Shown here: positions 15,442-23,938 of the stretch, piece by piece | How the letters are laid out: each line of letters starts with the position of its first letter | Position numbering within the stretch: position 1 is the first letter of the stretch | From: Deltaproteobacteria bacterium | GTDB taxonomy: Bacteria; Desulfobacterota; DSM-4660; Desulfatiglandales; Desulfatiglandaceae | Direction: 5' to 3' | DNA: 25,113 nucleotides | Assembly: GCA_018644785.1 (NCBI GenBank) | Contig: JABGPV010000038.1 | Location: 1-25,113 of the forward strand | Notes under the pieces: generated by a model | Told to the model about the DNA's origin: nothing | Databases searched by the model: none | What the model saw: only the letters and a program-made list of their open reading frames with translations | Position numbers and translations under genes: made by a program

Positions 15442-17628
15442 ATGACGACATCCAAGTTAGATGCGCTTTTGTTGCAGCCCCCGCCGGGAGACCTGACCGG
15501 TCCATACCCGGCCCTGTGCTATTTGAAATCCTATGCCGCCGCCCATGGCTACACGGTCAGGGTCAGGGATCTCGGCATGGAAGGGTTTCAATTTCTCTCC
15601 CAGGACGAACGGGTTCGACATCTGGTCGCCGAAGCCGCCCAAATCCGGCAAAAACTTGAAACCAAAGGAGCCCTGACACCCGGCGAGCAGCACCGTTACC
15701 GTCTACTGCTGATGTCCATGGGATTCGGATTGACCCGTGACGTTTTGCACCGGTTGGCGGACGGTTTTAAAACCCCTGAAAAATTCTATAACTATCCCGC
15801 TTACCAAAAGACCTGCCGACTTCTGGACGCGTTTTTTCGGCTGCTGAGTGCCGTTCACCACCCCACGACCGTGAGTCCCTCAGACTATCCGACAGCGACC
15901 CTTTTGAAAACCATGCCAAAGATTCTCGAGCACCGGAAACGGCGTGTGAATCCTTACATTCATTTTTATAAAGATATCCTTTTTCCCCAAATCGCCGCTC
16001 TAAAGCCGTCACTCATCGGTATTTCAATGGTATTCGCTTCCCAGTCCGTACAGGCGCTGGTTCTGGGAAATCTGCTCAAAGAAAACTTTCCGGATATTCA
16101 TATCACATTGGGCGGGGCCTATCTCTCCCAATGGGTGATGGGGATGGGAGAGACGCAGCTCTCGGCACTTTTTCAATGCACCGATTCGGTCATATGCGGG
16201 GAAGGCGAGGCGCCGCTTACCACACTTTTGGAACGGATCGGAAATGGGGAATCGCTGAACGGCATTCCCAATCTTATCCATCAAAACGCCCGTACGGGGA
16301 TGTTTCAGCGCTTTGATGAATTGACCTATACCGACGTATCGACACAGCCGCCCCCGGACTTTACCGATCTGGATTTGTCCGCCTACCTTACACCGGAAAC
16401 TGTGATTCCCTACAGCATCAGCCGCGGATGCTATTGGGGAAAATGTGTTTTCTGCCAGAATCGTTACGGCGATTACCAGATGCGCCGATACCAGACCGTG
16501 CCGGTGGACAAAGCCTTGGCTGAAATGACGCAGCTTTCCGAGCAGTACCACACCGACCATTTCAATTTCAGCAATGATGTTATCGATCCGGAATACCTGA
16601 AACAATTTAGCAAGGTCCTCATGGATTCGGGCAAAAAATTTGTCTGGAACACGGATCTGCGTGCCGAAAAAACGTTTGAGAAAGATGTTTGTCGGACCAT
16701 GGCAAAAGCGGGGTTAAACGCCGTAGCCATCGGATTTGAAAGCGGCTGTCAGAAAACCTTGGATGCCATGGACAAGGGAAACCGTGTTGAAATCACGCGA
16801 AAAGTCCTGAAGAACCTGTACGAGGCGGGCATCGCCACGCAGGCTATGGGGATTTTCGGCTTTCCCGGAGAAACGGAACAAAATGGTGAAGAAACCGTGC
16901 GCTTTCTGGAAGAAAATAGTGATCGAATCTCTTACTACGTCATGGGACTTCTGATGGTAATGCCTGGATCGCGCATGCACGATGATCCGCTTGCACATGG
17001 GGTAACATCGATCAGCTATGGGAACAATCCACTGAAGACACCGGAACCGGTGTGGACTTCAAACACACGAATGCCTGTGAATGCGGTCCATCGATTGTAT
17101 GAAAGATTGAGCCGACTGGAGAACGCTTTCGCAATCAATGAATACCCTTATGTGGGAGGGCTGTCCACCAACCATGGATTCCTGTACTTTCGATTGGGGC
17201 CGGATATTCTGAAAAGGCTGCGTGTGGAGGAAAACCGGCAACATCAAAAAAGGCACGAGATATTGGGTATGGATCGGCAGCACCAAAAGACCAAAACCAT
17301 AAAATCCGTCATCCCCGTCTTAGCGTTCCCCTATACCGTGTATCGTTCGCCCTACCCCGTTGAGGATATACCCGTGGAACCGGGAACGTCTGCCGGCAAG
17401 CTTCAACCATACGAAGGACCGGAAAGGGATTATCTCATTGACCCGATTAATCTGCCCATCCGGATCGGGGAATTGGAAATCAACCTACTAAACAGGATCA
17501 ACGGCCGGCGGAACATGAAGTCGATACTGAAGAAAATCACCGCTGACACACAAAAAAGGGCTCTTTACTTTGTCATGTATTTGTTGGCCAGCGGACTGGT
17601 GGAGGTGCAGGGTTCGCACCTCAAATGA
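15442..17628 (+). CDS. B12-binding-type radical SAM protein
   Basis: The 728-residue protein. The N-terminus (DALLLQPPPGDLTGPYPALCYLKSYA) and the later SLIGISMVFASQ ... HITLGGAYLSQ region form the cobalamin-binding-like fold. The radical SAM core follows with C330, C335 and C338 (GCYWGKCVFC, the C-x4-C-x2-C variant common in this group) and the segment IGFESGCQKTLDAMDKG. The last 70 residues look like a small PqqD-like or winged-helix domain (LNRINGRRNMKSILKKI). Enzymes of this class do methylations or other C-C/C-S chemistry; the substrate here is unknown. The start is uncertain: ATG 15442 is preferred to ATG 15412; neither has a good ribosome site. Confidence 0.85.
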   Translation: MTTSKLDALLLQPPPGDLTGPYPALCYLKSYAAAHGYTVRVRDLGMEGFQFLSQDERVRHLVAEAAQIRQKLETKGALTPGEQHRYRLLLMSMGFGLTRDVLHRLADGFKTPEKFYNYPAYQKTCRLLDAFFRLLSAVHHPTTVSPSDYPTATLLKTMPKILEHRKRRVNPYIHFYKDILFPQIAALKPSLIGISMVFASQSVQALVLGNLLKENFPDIHITLGGAYLSQWVMGMGETQLSALFQCTDSVICGEGEAPLTTLLERIGNGESLNGIPNLIHQNARTGMFQRFDELTYTDVSTQPPPDFTDLDLSAYLTPETVIPYSISRGCYWGKCVFCQNRYGDYQMRRYQTVPVDKALAEMTQLSEQYHTDHFNFSNDVIDPEYLKQFSKVLMDSGKKFVWNTDLRAEKTFEKDVCRTMAKAGLNAVAIGFESGCQKTLDAMDKGNRVEITRKVLKNLYEAGIATQAMGIFGFPGETEQNGEETVRFLEENSDRISYYVMGLLMVMPGSRMHDDPLAHGVTSISYGNNPLKTPEPVWTSNTRMPVNAVHRLYERLSRLENAFAINEYPYVGGLSTNHGFLYFRLGPDILKRLRVEENRQHQKRHEILGMDRQHQKTKTIKSVIPVLAFPYTVYRSPYPVEDIPVEPGTSAGKLQPYEGPERDYLIDPINLPIRIGELEINLLNRINGRRNMKSILKKITADTQKRALYFVMYLLASGLVEVQGSHLK

Positions 17629-17666
17629 TAAAATTTGCAATCTCGTTTTACGTATGATAGAAGCCA

Positions 17667-17990
17667 ATGAGTGATATAGGGTCCGGCAAAACCAAGGCTC
17701 GGGAACTCCAGGATATTTGGATGTCCATGGTTCAAATGAAGCGTCTGAACCCGGAAATCGCATACCGTATCGAAAAATTGGTCCACCGCATCGCCCCCCT
17801 GGCTGACAAGGTTTTCTTAAAAACGGAAAAGGCACGGCTACTGCTCGTCGAATGCAGGGGGAAAACCGTTGCGCTTCAAAACCAAATCGAATCCGGTGGA
17901 AATGATGCTTTTTATGTGCTGACAACTCTGGAGAAAACGTTCGAATATTTGTTAACAAAAACATATGAATTTCGAATCAAAGCGGGCTAG
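17667..17990 (+). CDS. Small helical hypothetical protein
   Basis: A 107-residue protein of no recognised family. It is predicted to be entirely alpha-helical, charged and soluble (LQDIWMSMVQMKRLNPEIAY, then ADKVFLKTEKARLLLVECRG). It has no cysteine cluster or membrane segment. It lies 38 bp after the radical SAM gene and ends just before ercA. Co-expression with both is likely; the role is unknown. Confidence 0.65.
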   Translation: MSDIGSGKTKARELQDIWMSMVQMKRLNPEIAYRIEKLVHRIAPLADKVFLKTEKARLLLVECRGKTVALQNQIESGGNDAFYVLTTLEKTFEYLLTKTYEFRIKAG

Positions 17991-17994
17991 AAAA

Positions 17995-19155
17995 ATGGAT
18001 CCTTCCGATGACACCCTGTTAAAATTTGAACTTCCTGAAATCATTTACGGGTTGGGTTCTTTATCCCAGATCGGACAGTGCGCCAAGCGGTTGGGCGGGG
18101 AAAGAGTTTTATTGGTGACCGATCCGGGTGTTATTGAAACCGGTTGGGTCGATGACAGTATCAAATCCCTGGAAAGGCAGTCCCTTAAGACCGTCATTTA
18201 TGACAATATAGTAACCAACCCCCGCTGTTTTCAGGTAGAGCAGGGTGCCAAGCTTTATAATCAAAAGAAATGCGATGTGATCGTTGCCGTGGGCGGTGGC
18301 AGTCCCATGGATGCGGCCAAGGGAATTGCCATCGTGGTGTCAAACCACGGTAAAATACACGATTACGCCGGATGCAACCTGATTACCCAACCGATCCCAC
18401 CGCTCATATGCGTGCCAACAACAGCCGGCACCGGTTCGGATGTCAGCCAGTTTTCGATCATTACGGATCCTCGCAAAAAACTCAAGATGACGATTCTCAG
18501 CCGGGCGATTATGGCAGATATTTCTCTGATCGATCCCCGACTGCTGCAAACCAAGTCCCGCGAACTGATGGCTGCCACGGGTATCGATGCTCTGACCCAT
18601 GCCATCGAAGCGTATGTTTCCTCTCTGGCATGGTCGCTTACGGACCCCCATGCCATTCATGCCATTGAACTGGTTTTCGCGCATTTGAAGAAAGCGTTTG
18701 ACACCCGAGACATCGAATCGCTGGAGGGTATGGCCATTGCCAGTCTTGAAGCTGGTATCGCATTTTCCAACGCGATTCTCGGCGCTGTTCATGCGCTGGC
18801 CCATCCCTTAAGCGGCGTTCATGATATCCATCATGGTGTCGCCAATACCATTCTGTTGCCGGTGGTGATCCGGAAAAACATGCCCCACGCGCCTCGAAAA
18901 TTCGCACGTATCGCCAATGCCATGGGCATGGATATCCGGGGGAAGTCGGATGTGGAGGCCGCCGGAACCGTTCCGCAGATGGTCCAAGAGTTGATTACAT
19001 ACCTTGGTCTTCCCACCACGCTTACAGAGATCGGAATAAAAGCCGTCGATATTCCGGCGATGGCCAGGGATGCAGCGCAGGATCTTTGCATGCAAACCAA
19101 CCCCCACTGTTATGGAATTGAGGAAATCGAATCCATGTACCACGAGGCCCTATAG
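17995..19155 (+). CDS. ercA: Iron-containing alcohol dehydrogenase, ErcA-like
   Basis: The 386-residue group III Fe-dependent alcohol dehydrogenase has the NAD(P) segment VGGGSPMDAAKG, PTTAGTGSDVSQF, and metal ligands in IDALTHAIEAY (Asp, His) and HALAHPLSGVHDIHHG (two His). Length, the opening segment (LPEIIYGLGS) and SDVSQFSII agree with ErcA, an alcohol-dehydrogenase-like protein that in Pseudomonas acts in the regulatory circuit for ethanol oxidation. Here it is followed directly by a PAS histidine kinase and a sigma54 response regulator, which supports a regulatory or sensing role. A longer start at 17965 overlaps the previous gene; 17995 gives the usual family length. An ordinary catabolic alcohol dehydrogenase is the alternative. 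Confidence 0.85.
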   Translation: MDPSDDTLLKFELPEIIYGLGSLSQIGQCAKRLGGERVLLVTDPGVIETGWVDDSIKSLERQSLKTVIYDNIVTNPRCFQVEQGAKLYNQKKCDVIVAVGGGSPMDAAKGIAIVVSNHGKIHDYAGCNLITQPIPPLICVPTTAGTGSDVSQFSIITDPRKKLKMTILSRAIMADISLIDPRLLQTKSRELMAATGIDALTHAIEAYVSSLAWSLTDPHAIHAIELVFAHLKKAFDTRDIESLEGMAIASLEAGIAFSNAILGAVHALAHPLSGVHDIHHGVANTILLPVVIRKNMPHAPRKFARIANAMGMDIRGKSDVEAAGTVPQMVQELITYLGLPTTLTEIGIKAVDIPAMARDAAQDLCMQTNPHCYGIEEIESMYHEAL

Positions 19156-19164
19156 GGTTTTACC

Positions 19165-20370
19165 ATGGCCGATACCCAAGTACTAATATCGCATGATTTT
19201 AAAGGGATCAGCTATTCAAAGATCGGTTATTTCAAGGAAGTTCAGTCTAAAATCAAGGAGTTGGAAAAACTCAACCTTGAACTGGCACACCGCCATAACC
19301 GGCTCGAAGCGATATTCAACGGCATGAGCGACGGTCTGACCATTTTGGACAGAAATTTTACGATCGTGTTTGCCAATCAGGTTCAAAAGGACATGTTCCC
19401 TGATATTACGGTGATCGGGGAAAAATGCTTCAAAGCTTTCTTTCGCAAAGAGAAGACATGTAGCGAGTGCCCGGCATTGCGCAGTTTGGAGACCCGGGGA
19501 ACCTTCCAGGGTGAAACCTTGATCAAGTCGGGAGCATATGCCGGACGTTACTACGAATGGACCAGTTCTCCCATCAAGGGATCTAACGGAAACGTGGATG
19601 AAATCATTCTGCTCATGCGGGACATTACCCGAAGAAAAGAATCCGAACACAAACTCATGCAAGCCGACCGTATGGCGACCATCGGTTTTCTCGCGGCCGG
19701 CATTGCCCACGAAATCAACAACCCGCTGACATCCATTGCCGGTTTTTCCGAGGGCTTGCTCAAACGTCTCAACCGCTTTCGCACACCTTTGGATGATAAA
19801 AGTTTCAGGTCCTTCCAAGAGTATCTGGAGATCATTCAAAGCGAGGCTTATCGATGCAAGGACATTATTCAAAACCTCCAGGAATTCAGCCGCAACGCCA
19901 GTGATGAGTTTGAAACCATTCCCGTTGATCGGATTATCCGGGATACCATGTCACTTTTTCGGCAGCACGCCAAAGATAAGGGCATTGCCATAGATTATAA
20001 GAATCATCTCTCCAACGGTCTGAACACTCTTTCCGGAAAAGAATCCCAATTGAAACACCTTTTTCTAAACCTGTTCAACCGGGCCTTCAACGCCATGGAA
20101 AAGGGCGGCGCACTTTCTCTGGTTTCCATCAACCGGGGCAATCAAATTGAAATCAGCATGCGTTATAATGGCGGAGGTGCAGTTGACCATTTTCCGAACA
20201 ATATATTTAATCCAGCCCTTTTGCGGGAAGCTATCGGGGAAACACACGCCATTGATTTATCGATCTGTTACAGCATCGTGAACCAGCATAAGGGCGAGAT
20301 TCTATTCAAAGCCGAAGGGGATGATAATAGCAGCAGGTTTATCATAAGCTTTCCGGTCAGCCTGCCCTGA
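19165..20370 (+). CDS. PAS-domain sensor histidine kinase with degenerate ATP-binding domain
   Basis: The 401-residue soluble protein has a short coiled coil (about 20-50), a PAS domain (about 48-155) containing a CSECPAL cysteine pair, and an HisKA domain with phosphoacceptor H182 (GIAHEINNPLTSIAGF). The HATPase domain is present but altered: the N-box Asn is R306 (NLFNRAFNAM), the G1 box Asp is Y334 (YNGGG for DNGxG), and the G2 GTGLGL box reads ETHAIDL. ATP binding is therefore doubtful, and it may act as a phosphatase, a docking partner or a pseudokinase. It lies 9 bp after ercA and 75 bp before the response regulator, its probable partner. No membrane segment is seen. Confidence 0.88.
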   Translation: MADTQVLISHDFKGISYSKIGYFKEVQSKIKELEKLNLELAHRHNRLEAIFNGMSDGLTILDRNFTIVFANQVQKDMFPDITVIGEKCFKAFFRKEKTCSECPALRSLETRGTFQGETLIKSGAYAGRYYEWTSSPIKGSNGNVDEIILLMRDITRRKESEHKLMQADRMATIGFLAAGIAHEINNPLTSIAGFSEGLLKRLNRFRTPLDDKSFRSFQEYLEIIQSEAYRCKDIIQNLQEFSRNASDEFETIPVDRIIRDTMSLFRQHAKDKGIAIDYKNHLSNGLNTLSGKESQLKHLFLNLFNRAFNAMEKGGALSLVSINRGNQIEISMRYNGGGAVDHFPNNIFNPALLREAIGETHAIDLSICYSIVNQHKGEILFKAEGDDNSSRFIISFPVSLP

Positions 20371-20445
20371 CCACAGCGCCCGAAGCAGGGGTGAGAGACC
20401 TTATTAGGGCTATAACATGGTTTATGCAGAAAGGAATTGTCGAAA

Positions 20446-21774
20446 ATGAGCCGGGGTAGGATTCTAGTCGTAGACGACGAAAAGAATATTCGACACCTCA
20501 TCAGCAGTGAATTTTCGCTGGAGGGCTTTGACGTTGTCACAGCAGCCAGCGGAGAGGAAGGGTTGGCACTTTTCAAAAGCAGCAGATTCGATGTGGTGCT
20601 TCTGGATATCATGCTGCCCAAACTGAGCGGTATTGAAATTCTGAAAAGAATGAAACAAATATCGCAGACCCCCGAAATCATCATGATTACCGGTTACGGC
20701 GACATTCGATCCGCTGTGGAAGCCATTAAACTGGGTGCCTGCGATTATGTAACCAAACCTTTCAAGCTCGATGAACTTTTGACGCTGGTCCACCATTCCA
20801 TACAAAAAAAGCCGCCTGCTTCCGATACCGTTGAGAAGACAAACGACTTTCAAGCCGTCAACAGCAGTCAAATCATCCGATGCCCCAGTCAGACCATGAA
20901 AAAAATCTATGATATAATAGATCGCATTGCGACAAGCGATTACACGGTATTGATCTGCGGAGAAACCGGAGTGGGAAAGGATGTACTGGCCAGCTGGATC
21001 CACTGTCAGAGCCTTCGTAAAAACGGCCCTTTTATCTCCCTGGACTGTGGGCTGCTGAGCCAGAACCTTGCCGAAAGCGAACTCTATGGACATCGGAAGG
21101 GCGCTTTTTCCGGAGCCTCGGAAGCCAAAATAGGGCTGGTCGAAAAGAGCCACAAGGGGACGTTGTTTCTGGATGAAATCGGAAACATCGATCTTGAAGT
21201 GCAAAAAAAGTTTCTACGCTTCATCGAAACCAAGCAAATTCGACGGGTGGGTGAAACCTTAGAAAAACATGTGGATGCGCGAATTATTCTGGCTACCAAT
21301 TTGGACCTCGAAAAAGCTATGGACAAGGGTCTTTTACGTAGTGATCTATTTTTTCGGATGGCAGAGTTTACCCTTACCATACCGCCGTTAAAGGACCGTC
21401 CCGAAGATATCATGCCCCTGGCTCAACATTTTTTAAGTCAATTTTCCGTTAACAGAACCATCTCCCCTGAAGTGGATGATATTTTATTGGCCTATCCATG
21501 GCCGGGAAATGTGAGGGAACTCAAATCGGTGATCGGCAAGGTTGCGCTGATGGCCGATAAAAATACCATTACGGTCGATGATATTCCGCGGCACCTGATT
21601 AACCGAATATCTGTTTCACCCGGCAAGCCCAAAACCCTGGAGGATATGGAAAAAGAGCATATTCTGGTCATACTGGCCGAAACCGGCGGTAACCAGACTC
21701 AGGCAGCTGAAATTCTGAACATTAACCGTAAAACGCTTTATAAAAAAATTAGTAAGTACAAAATATTTTCCTAA
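20446..21774 (+). CDS. NtrC-family sigma54-dependent response regulator
   Basis: The 442-residue protein has a receiver domain (1-120) with acidic pocket D10/D11 and phospho-acceptor D54 (VVLLDIMLP). The AAA+ sigma54-activation domain has Walker A GETGVGKD (172-179), the sigma54-contacting loop GAFSGA (219-224; usual GAFTGA) and Walker B GTLFLDEIG. A Fis-type helix-turn-helix ends the protein (GNQTQAAEILNINRKTLYKK). It binds enhancer DNA and opens sigma54 promoters. The ATG at 20446 has AAGGA 10 bases upstream; a TTG at 20437 lies too close to that site. Targets may include the -24/-12 sites at 4523-4539 and 22125-22140, but this is inference. Confidence 0.95.
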   Translation: MSRGRILVVDDEKNIRHLISSEFSLEGFDVVTAASGEEGLALFKSSRFDVVLLDIMLPKLSGIEILKRMKQISQTPEIIMITGYGDIRSAVEAIKLGACDYVTKPFKLDELLTLVHHSIQKKPPASDTVEKTNDFQAVNSSQIIRCPSQTMKKIYDIIDRIATSDYTVLICGETGVGKDVLASWIHCQSLRKNGPFISLDCGLLSQNLAESELYGHRKGAFSGASEAKIGLVEKSHKGTLFLDEIGNIDLEVQKKFLRFIETKQIRRVGETLEKHVDARIILATNLDLEKAMDKGLLRSDLFFRMAEFTLTIPPLKDRPEDIMPLAQHFLSQFSVNRTISPEVDDILLAYPWPGNVRELKSVIGKVALMADKNTITVDDIPRHLINRISVSPGKPKTLEDMEKEHILVILAETGGNQTQAAEILNINRKTLYKKISKYKIFS

Positions 21775-21863
21775 TCCGGACAAGCCGGAATTCTGCACCC
21801 CCCGGTAACTTTCTTCAAACAACAGTTGGATAAGAACGTGATGCCGAGTACCCCATGGCAATT

Positions 21864-21894
21864 CTGAGGTCATTTGCCCCTTTTGACCCCATCT
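21864..21894 (-). repeat. GGGGTCAAA repeat, copy 2 (inverted to 4719-4747)
   Basis: On the minus strand it reads AGATGGGGTCAAAAGGGG and continues to AAATGACCTC, closely matching copy 1 in inverted orientation. Confidence 0.55.
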
Positions 21895-22124
21895 CCTTTA
21901 CATCGTTTTCATTTAGTTATATCAATAAGTTGTAGCGCCCCCTTAAATCCCGATGGGAGTTTTTGACACAAAGCATTCTCTCAAGCCCAGTTTTCCCATT
22001 AATGTATCCGGCAATCCCTGAAAGGGGACAAATAATCTGAATTGTATCCTATCTATTGGATATTCAACCGAAATTCGTCGAGCTGCATTTCCGTTTTCGG
22101 GTCCACATCCAAGCCTGTGTAAAG

Positions 22125-22140
22125 TCGGCACAAGGATTGC
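22125..22140 (+). promoter_or_regulatory. Candidate sigma54 -24/-12 promoter upstream of DUF362 gene
   Basis: CGGCACAAGGATTGC matches TGGCAC-N5-TTGC except for the first T. GG (22127-22128) and GC (22139-22140) are 10 bases apart, as required. Transcription would start near 22152, leaving a leader of about 250 bases. It is closely downstream of an NtrC-type regulator gene, which is suggestive only. Confidence 0.5.
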
Positions 22141-22216
22141 AACGCGGAGTGGCATGTCTCAGTTTCAATTTTGTTTAGATACCCAATGAAATGAATAGAT
22201 GGGATGGCAAAACATT

Positions 22217-22250
22217 GGGCTGTTATCACCGGATTTCAGCCCTCCTTTTT
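22217..22250 (+). terminator. Terminator- or attenuator-like hairpin
   Basis: GGGCTG (22217-22222) pairs with CAGCCC (22237-22242) over a 14-base loop, followed by TCC and five Ts (22246-22250). If the promoter at 22125 is used, it would lie in the DUF362 leader. The stem is short, so the call is tentative. Confidence 0.3.
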
Positions 22251-22406
22251 CGACCCGCATTTGGTTTTGCTGTCAGAGCGACTTCAACAAGTGTCGCCAT
22301 CTTTAAAAAAAATCAAGAAGGGGGGCTGATACGACTTAAGGGAATGAGACTTAATCGCATTTAATGTTTTATAAACCGTCTCAAAAGGTGACAAAGGAGA
22401 ATGATT

Positions 22407-23765
22407 ATGGCAGAAAAAAAAGCAGCGAAGGTCTGGTTTGCGGCGGCAGGCGCCACCAACTGGACAGAGAGTACCGTTTGCAAGGCGAAAGATCTTTTTT
22501 ATGCCGCCGGTCTCGACAAATGCATTGAAGAAGGTGACAGTGTTGCCATTAAAATGCACTGTGGGGAATATAATCGCACGGCATGCCTGAGACCTGAATT
22601 TGTAGCGGCTATCGTGGAAGAGGTGAAGGCCTGCGGCGGGAAACCATTTGTGACCGACACAACCACCCTGACCTACCACCTTTACAACAACCGCTGTACC
22701 GGCCAAATGGAGCTTGAGGGCGCCAACCGCCACGGTTTGAACTGGGCGAGTCTCCAGGCGCCGTTCATCATTGCCGACGGTTTTTACGGCGAGGATGATC
22801 TGAGAGTGGAATTGCCCGAAGGCAACATCATCAAAGAAACCTATATCGCCAGGGGTATGTACGAGGCGGATGCCTGTATCAACCTGGCGCATGCCAAGGG
22901 ACATCCCATTACGTCCATGGGCGCATGCATCAAGAATTTCGGCATCGGTGCACAGTCCAAGCGCGGCAAATACCAGACGCATTTGTCCTTCTGGGGGGAT
23001 CCGGAAGACGCCATCGGTTATCCGAAGGTCAACCGCGAAGCCTGCCAGGGTACCGAATGTCCCTATGCCCAGATGTGTGAAGACAGTTGCCCGGAAGAGG
23101 CCATCAAGGTGGAGCCGGACGGCGTGGTGATGGACTATGAGAAGTGTGCCTTGTGCTACTCCTGCCAGGTGACCTGCATGTTCACCGGCATGGAGGGTAT
23201 CGGTTTCCGCGATGACTATTTTCCGCTGGCCCAGATTGCCATGGCCGATGCGGCAAAGGGGTGCGTGAAGACCTTCAAGGAGGGCAAGATCGGATACATG
23301 GCCTATGCGTTTGACGTTGCGCCGGAATGCGACTGCTTTCCATGGAACGGGAACTACGTGACACCGGATGTGGGCGTTTTCGCCTCCATGGATCCCGTGG
23401 CCATCGATACCGCCGTCGCCGACATGATCGACAAGGCCCCCATCGGCCCCAACTCCCGGGCAGAAGAGCTGGGCCTGAAGCCGGGAGAAGACAAGTTCAA
23501 GGCCGTCAACGCCTTTACGCCCCGTATTCAACTGAAGGCAGGGGAGAAAAACGGCTTGGGCACCATGAACTATGAACTGATCGAGTACGAGCCCGAACTC
23601 AACCCCGAAAATATCGCCAAGTGGCAGATCCGCAAAATACCCATGACGGTTTCACCCATGCGAGAGGTATTCAAGAACCATCACGTGGGCCGTCAATATG
23701 AATTCGATCGAGAAGCGCTCCCAGGATGGCTGGAGGACTGGAAGGACTTCGATCCGACATTGTAG
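22407..23765 (+). CDS. DUF362 protein with two ferredoxin-like 4Fe-4S motifs (first motif expanded)
   Basis: The 452-residue cytoplasmic protein. The N-terminal and C-terminal parts form the DUF362 fold (SVAIKMHCGEYNRT, then AHAKGHPITSMGACIKNFGIG, and DVGVFASMDPVAIDTA). Between them, about residues 215-255, lie two cluster motifs. The second is normal (CALCYSCQVTC). The first reads C-x4-C-x5-C-x3-CP instead of C-x2-C-x2-C-x3-CP. DUF362 proteins are common in anaerobes; their reaction is not established, and a redox role is inferred. The ATG at 22407 has AAGGAG 7 bases upstream and is preferred to ATG 22401. A hairpin terminator follows at 23788-23820. Confidence 0.9.
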   Translation: MAEKKAAKVWFAAAGATNWTESTVCKAKDLFYAAGLDKCIEEGDSVAIKMHCGEYNRTACLRPEFVAAIVEEVKACGGKPFVTDTTTLTYHLYNNRCTGQMELEGANRHGLNWASLQAPFIIADGFYGEDDLRVELPEGNIIKETYIARGMYEADACINLAHAKGHPITSMGACIKNFGIGAQSKRGKYQTHLSFWGDPEDAIGYPKVNREACQGTECPYAQMCEDSCPEEAIKVEPDGVVMDYEKCALCYSCQVTCMFTGMEGIGFRDDYFPLAQIAMADAAKGCVKTFKEGKIGYMAYAFDVAPECDCFPWNGNYVTPDVGVFASMDPVAIDTAVADMIDKAPIGPNSRAEELGLKPGEDKFKAVNAFTPRIQLKAGEKNGLGTMNYELIEYEPELNPENIAKWQIRKIPMTVSPMREVFKNHHVGRQYEFDREALPGWLEDWKDFDPTL

Positions 23766-23787
23766 CATCTTGATTTATGAAGCGAAC

Positions 23788-23823
23788 ACTCAGGGGCGGG
23801 ACTGTAACCCGCCCCTGAGTTTA
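23788..23823 (+). terminator. Rho-independent terminator after the first DUF362 gene
   Basis: ACTCAGGGGCGGG and CCCGCCCCTGAGT form a perfect 13-bp GC-rich stem with loop ACTGTAA. Only a short T-run (TTT including the stem end) follows. It begins 22 bp after the stop codon. Confidence 0.75.
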
Positions 23824-23938
23824 TGACTGGATTCACTCTGATTTCCCCCCGTAATGAACCGCCCTTCCAGTAGGCCCTTTGTTACAGGTGGATTGTGGCC
23901 TGCTCGAAAGCGATTTCATTCTGAAAAGAAGGCATTTT

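Larger units (their letters stand above)
21775..22406. other. Intergenic region between response regulator and DUF362 gene
   Basis: These 632 bases contain no convincing gene. They begin with a small TCCGG/CCGGA hairpin (no T-run), then hold the inverted GGGGTCAAA repeat (21864-21894), a candidate sigma54 promoter (22125-22140), and a terminator-like hairpin (22217-22250). The DUF362 ribosome site AAGGAG is at 22394-22399. Confidence 0.6.

Noticed and set aside
22206..22220. Second -24/-12-like match (TGGCAAAACATTGGG) upstream of the DUF362 gene
   Set aside because: The essential GC at -12 is GG and the -24 CAC is CAA, so it is much weaker than the site at 22125.
22284..23531. Long open frame on the minus strand (415 codons) opposite the first DUF362 gene
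   Set aside because: It is antisense to a well-supported family protein, has no recognisable domain, and its openness follows from the codon use of the GC-rich sense gene.
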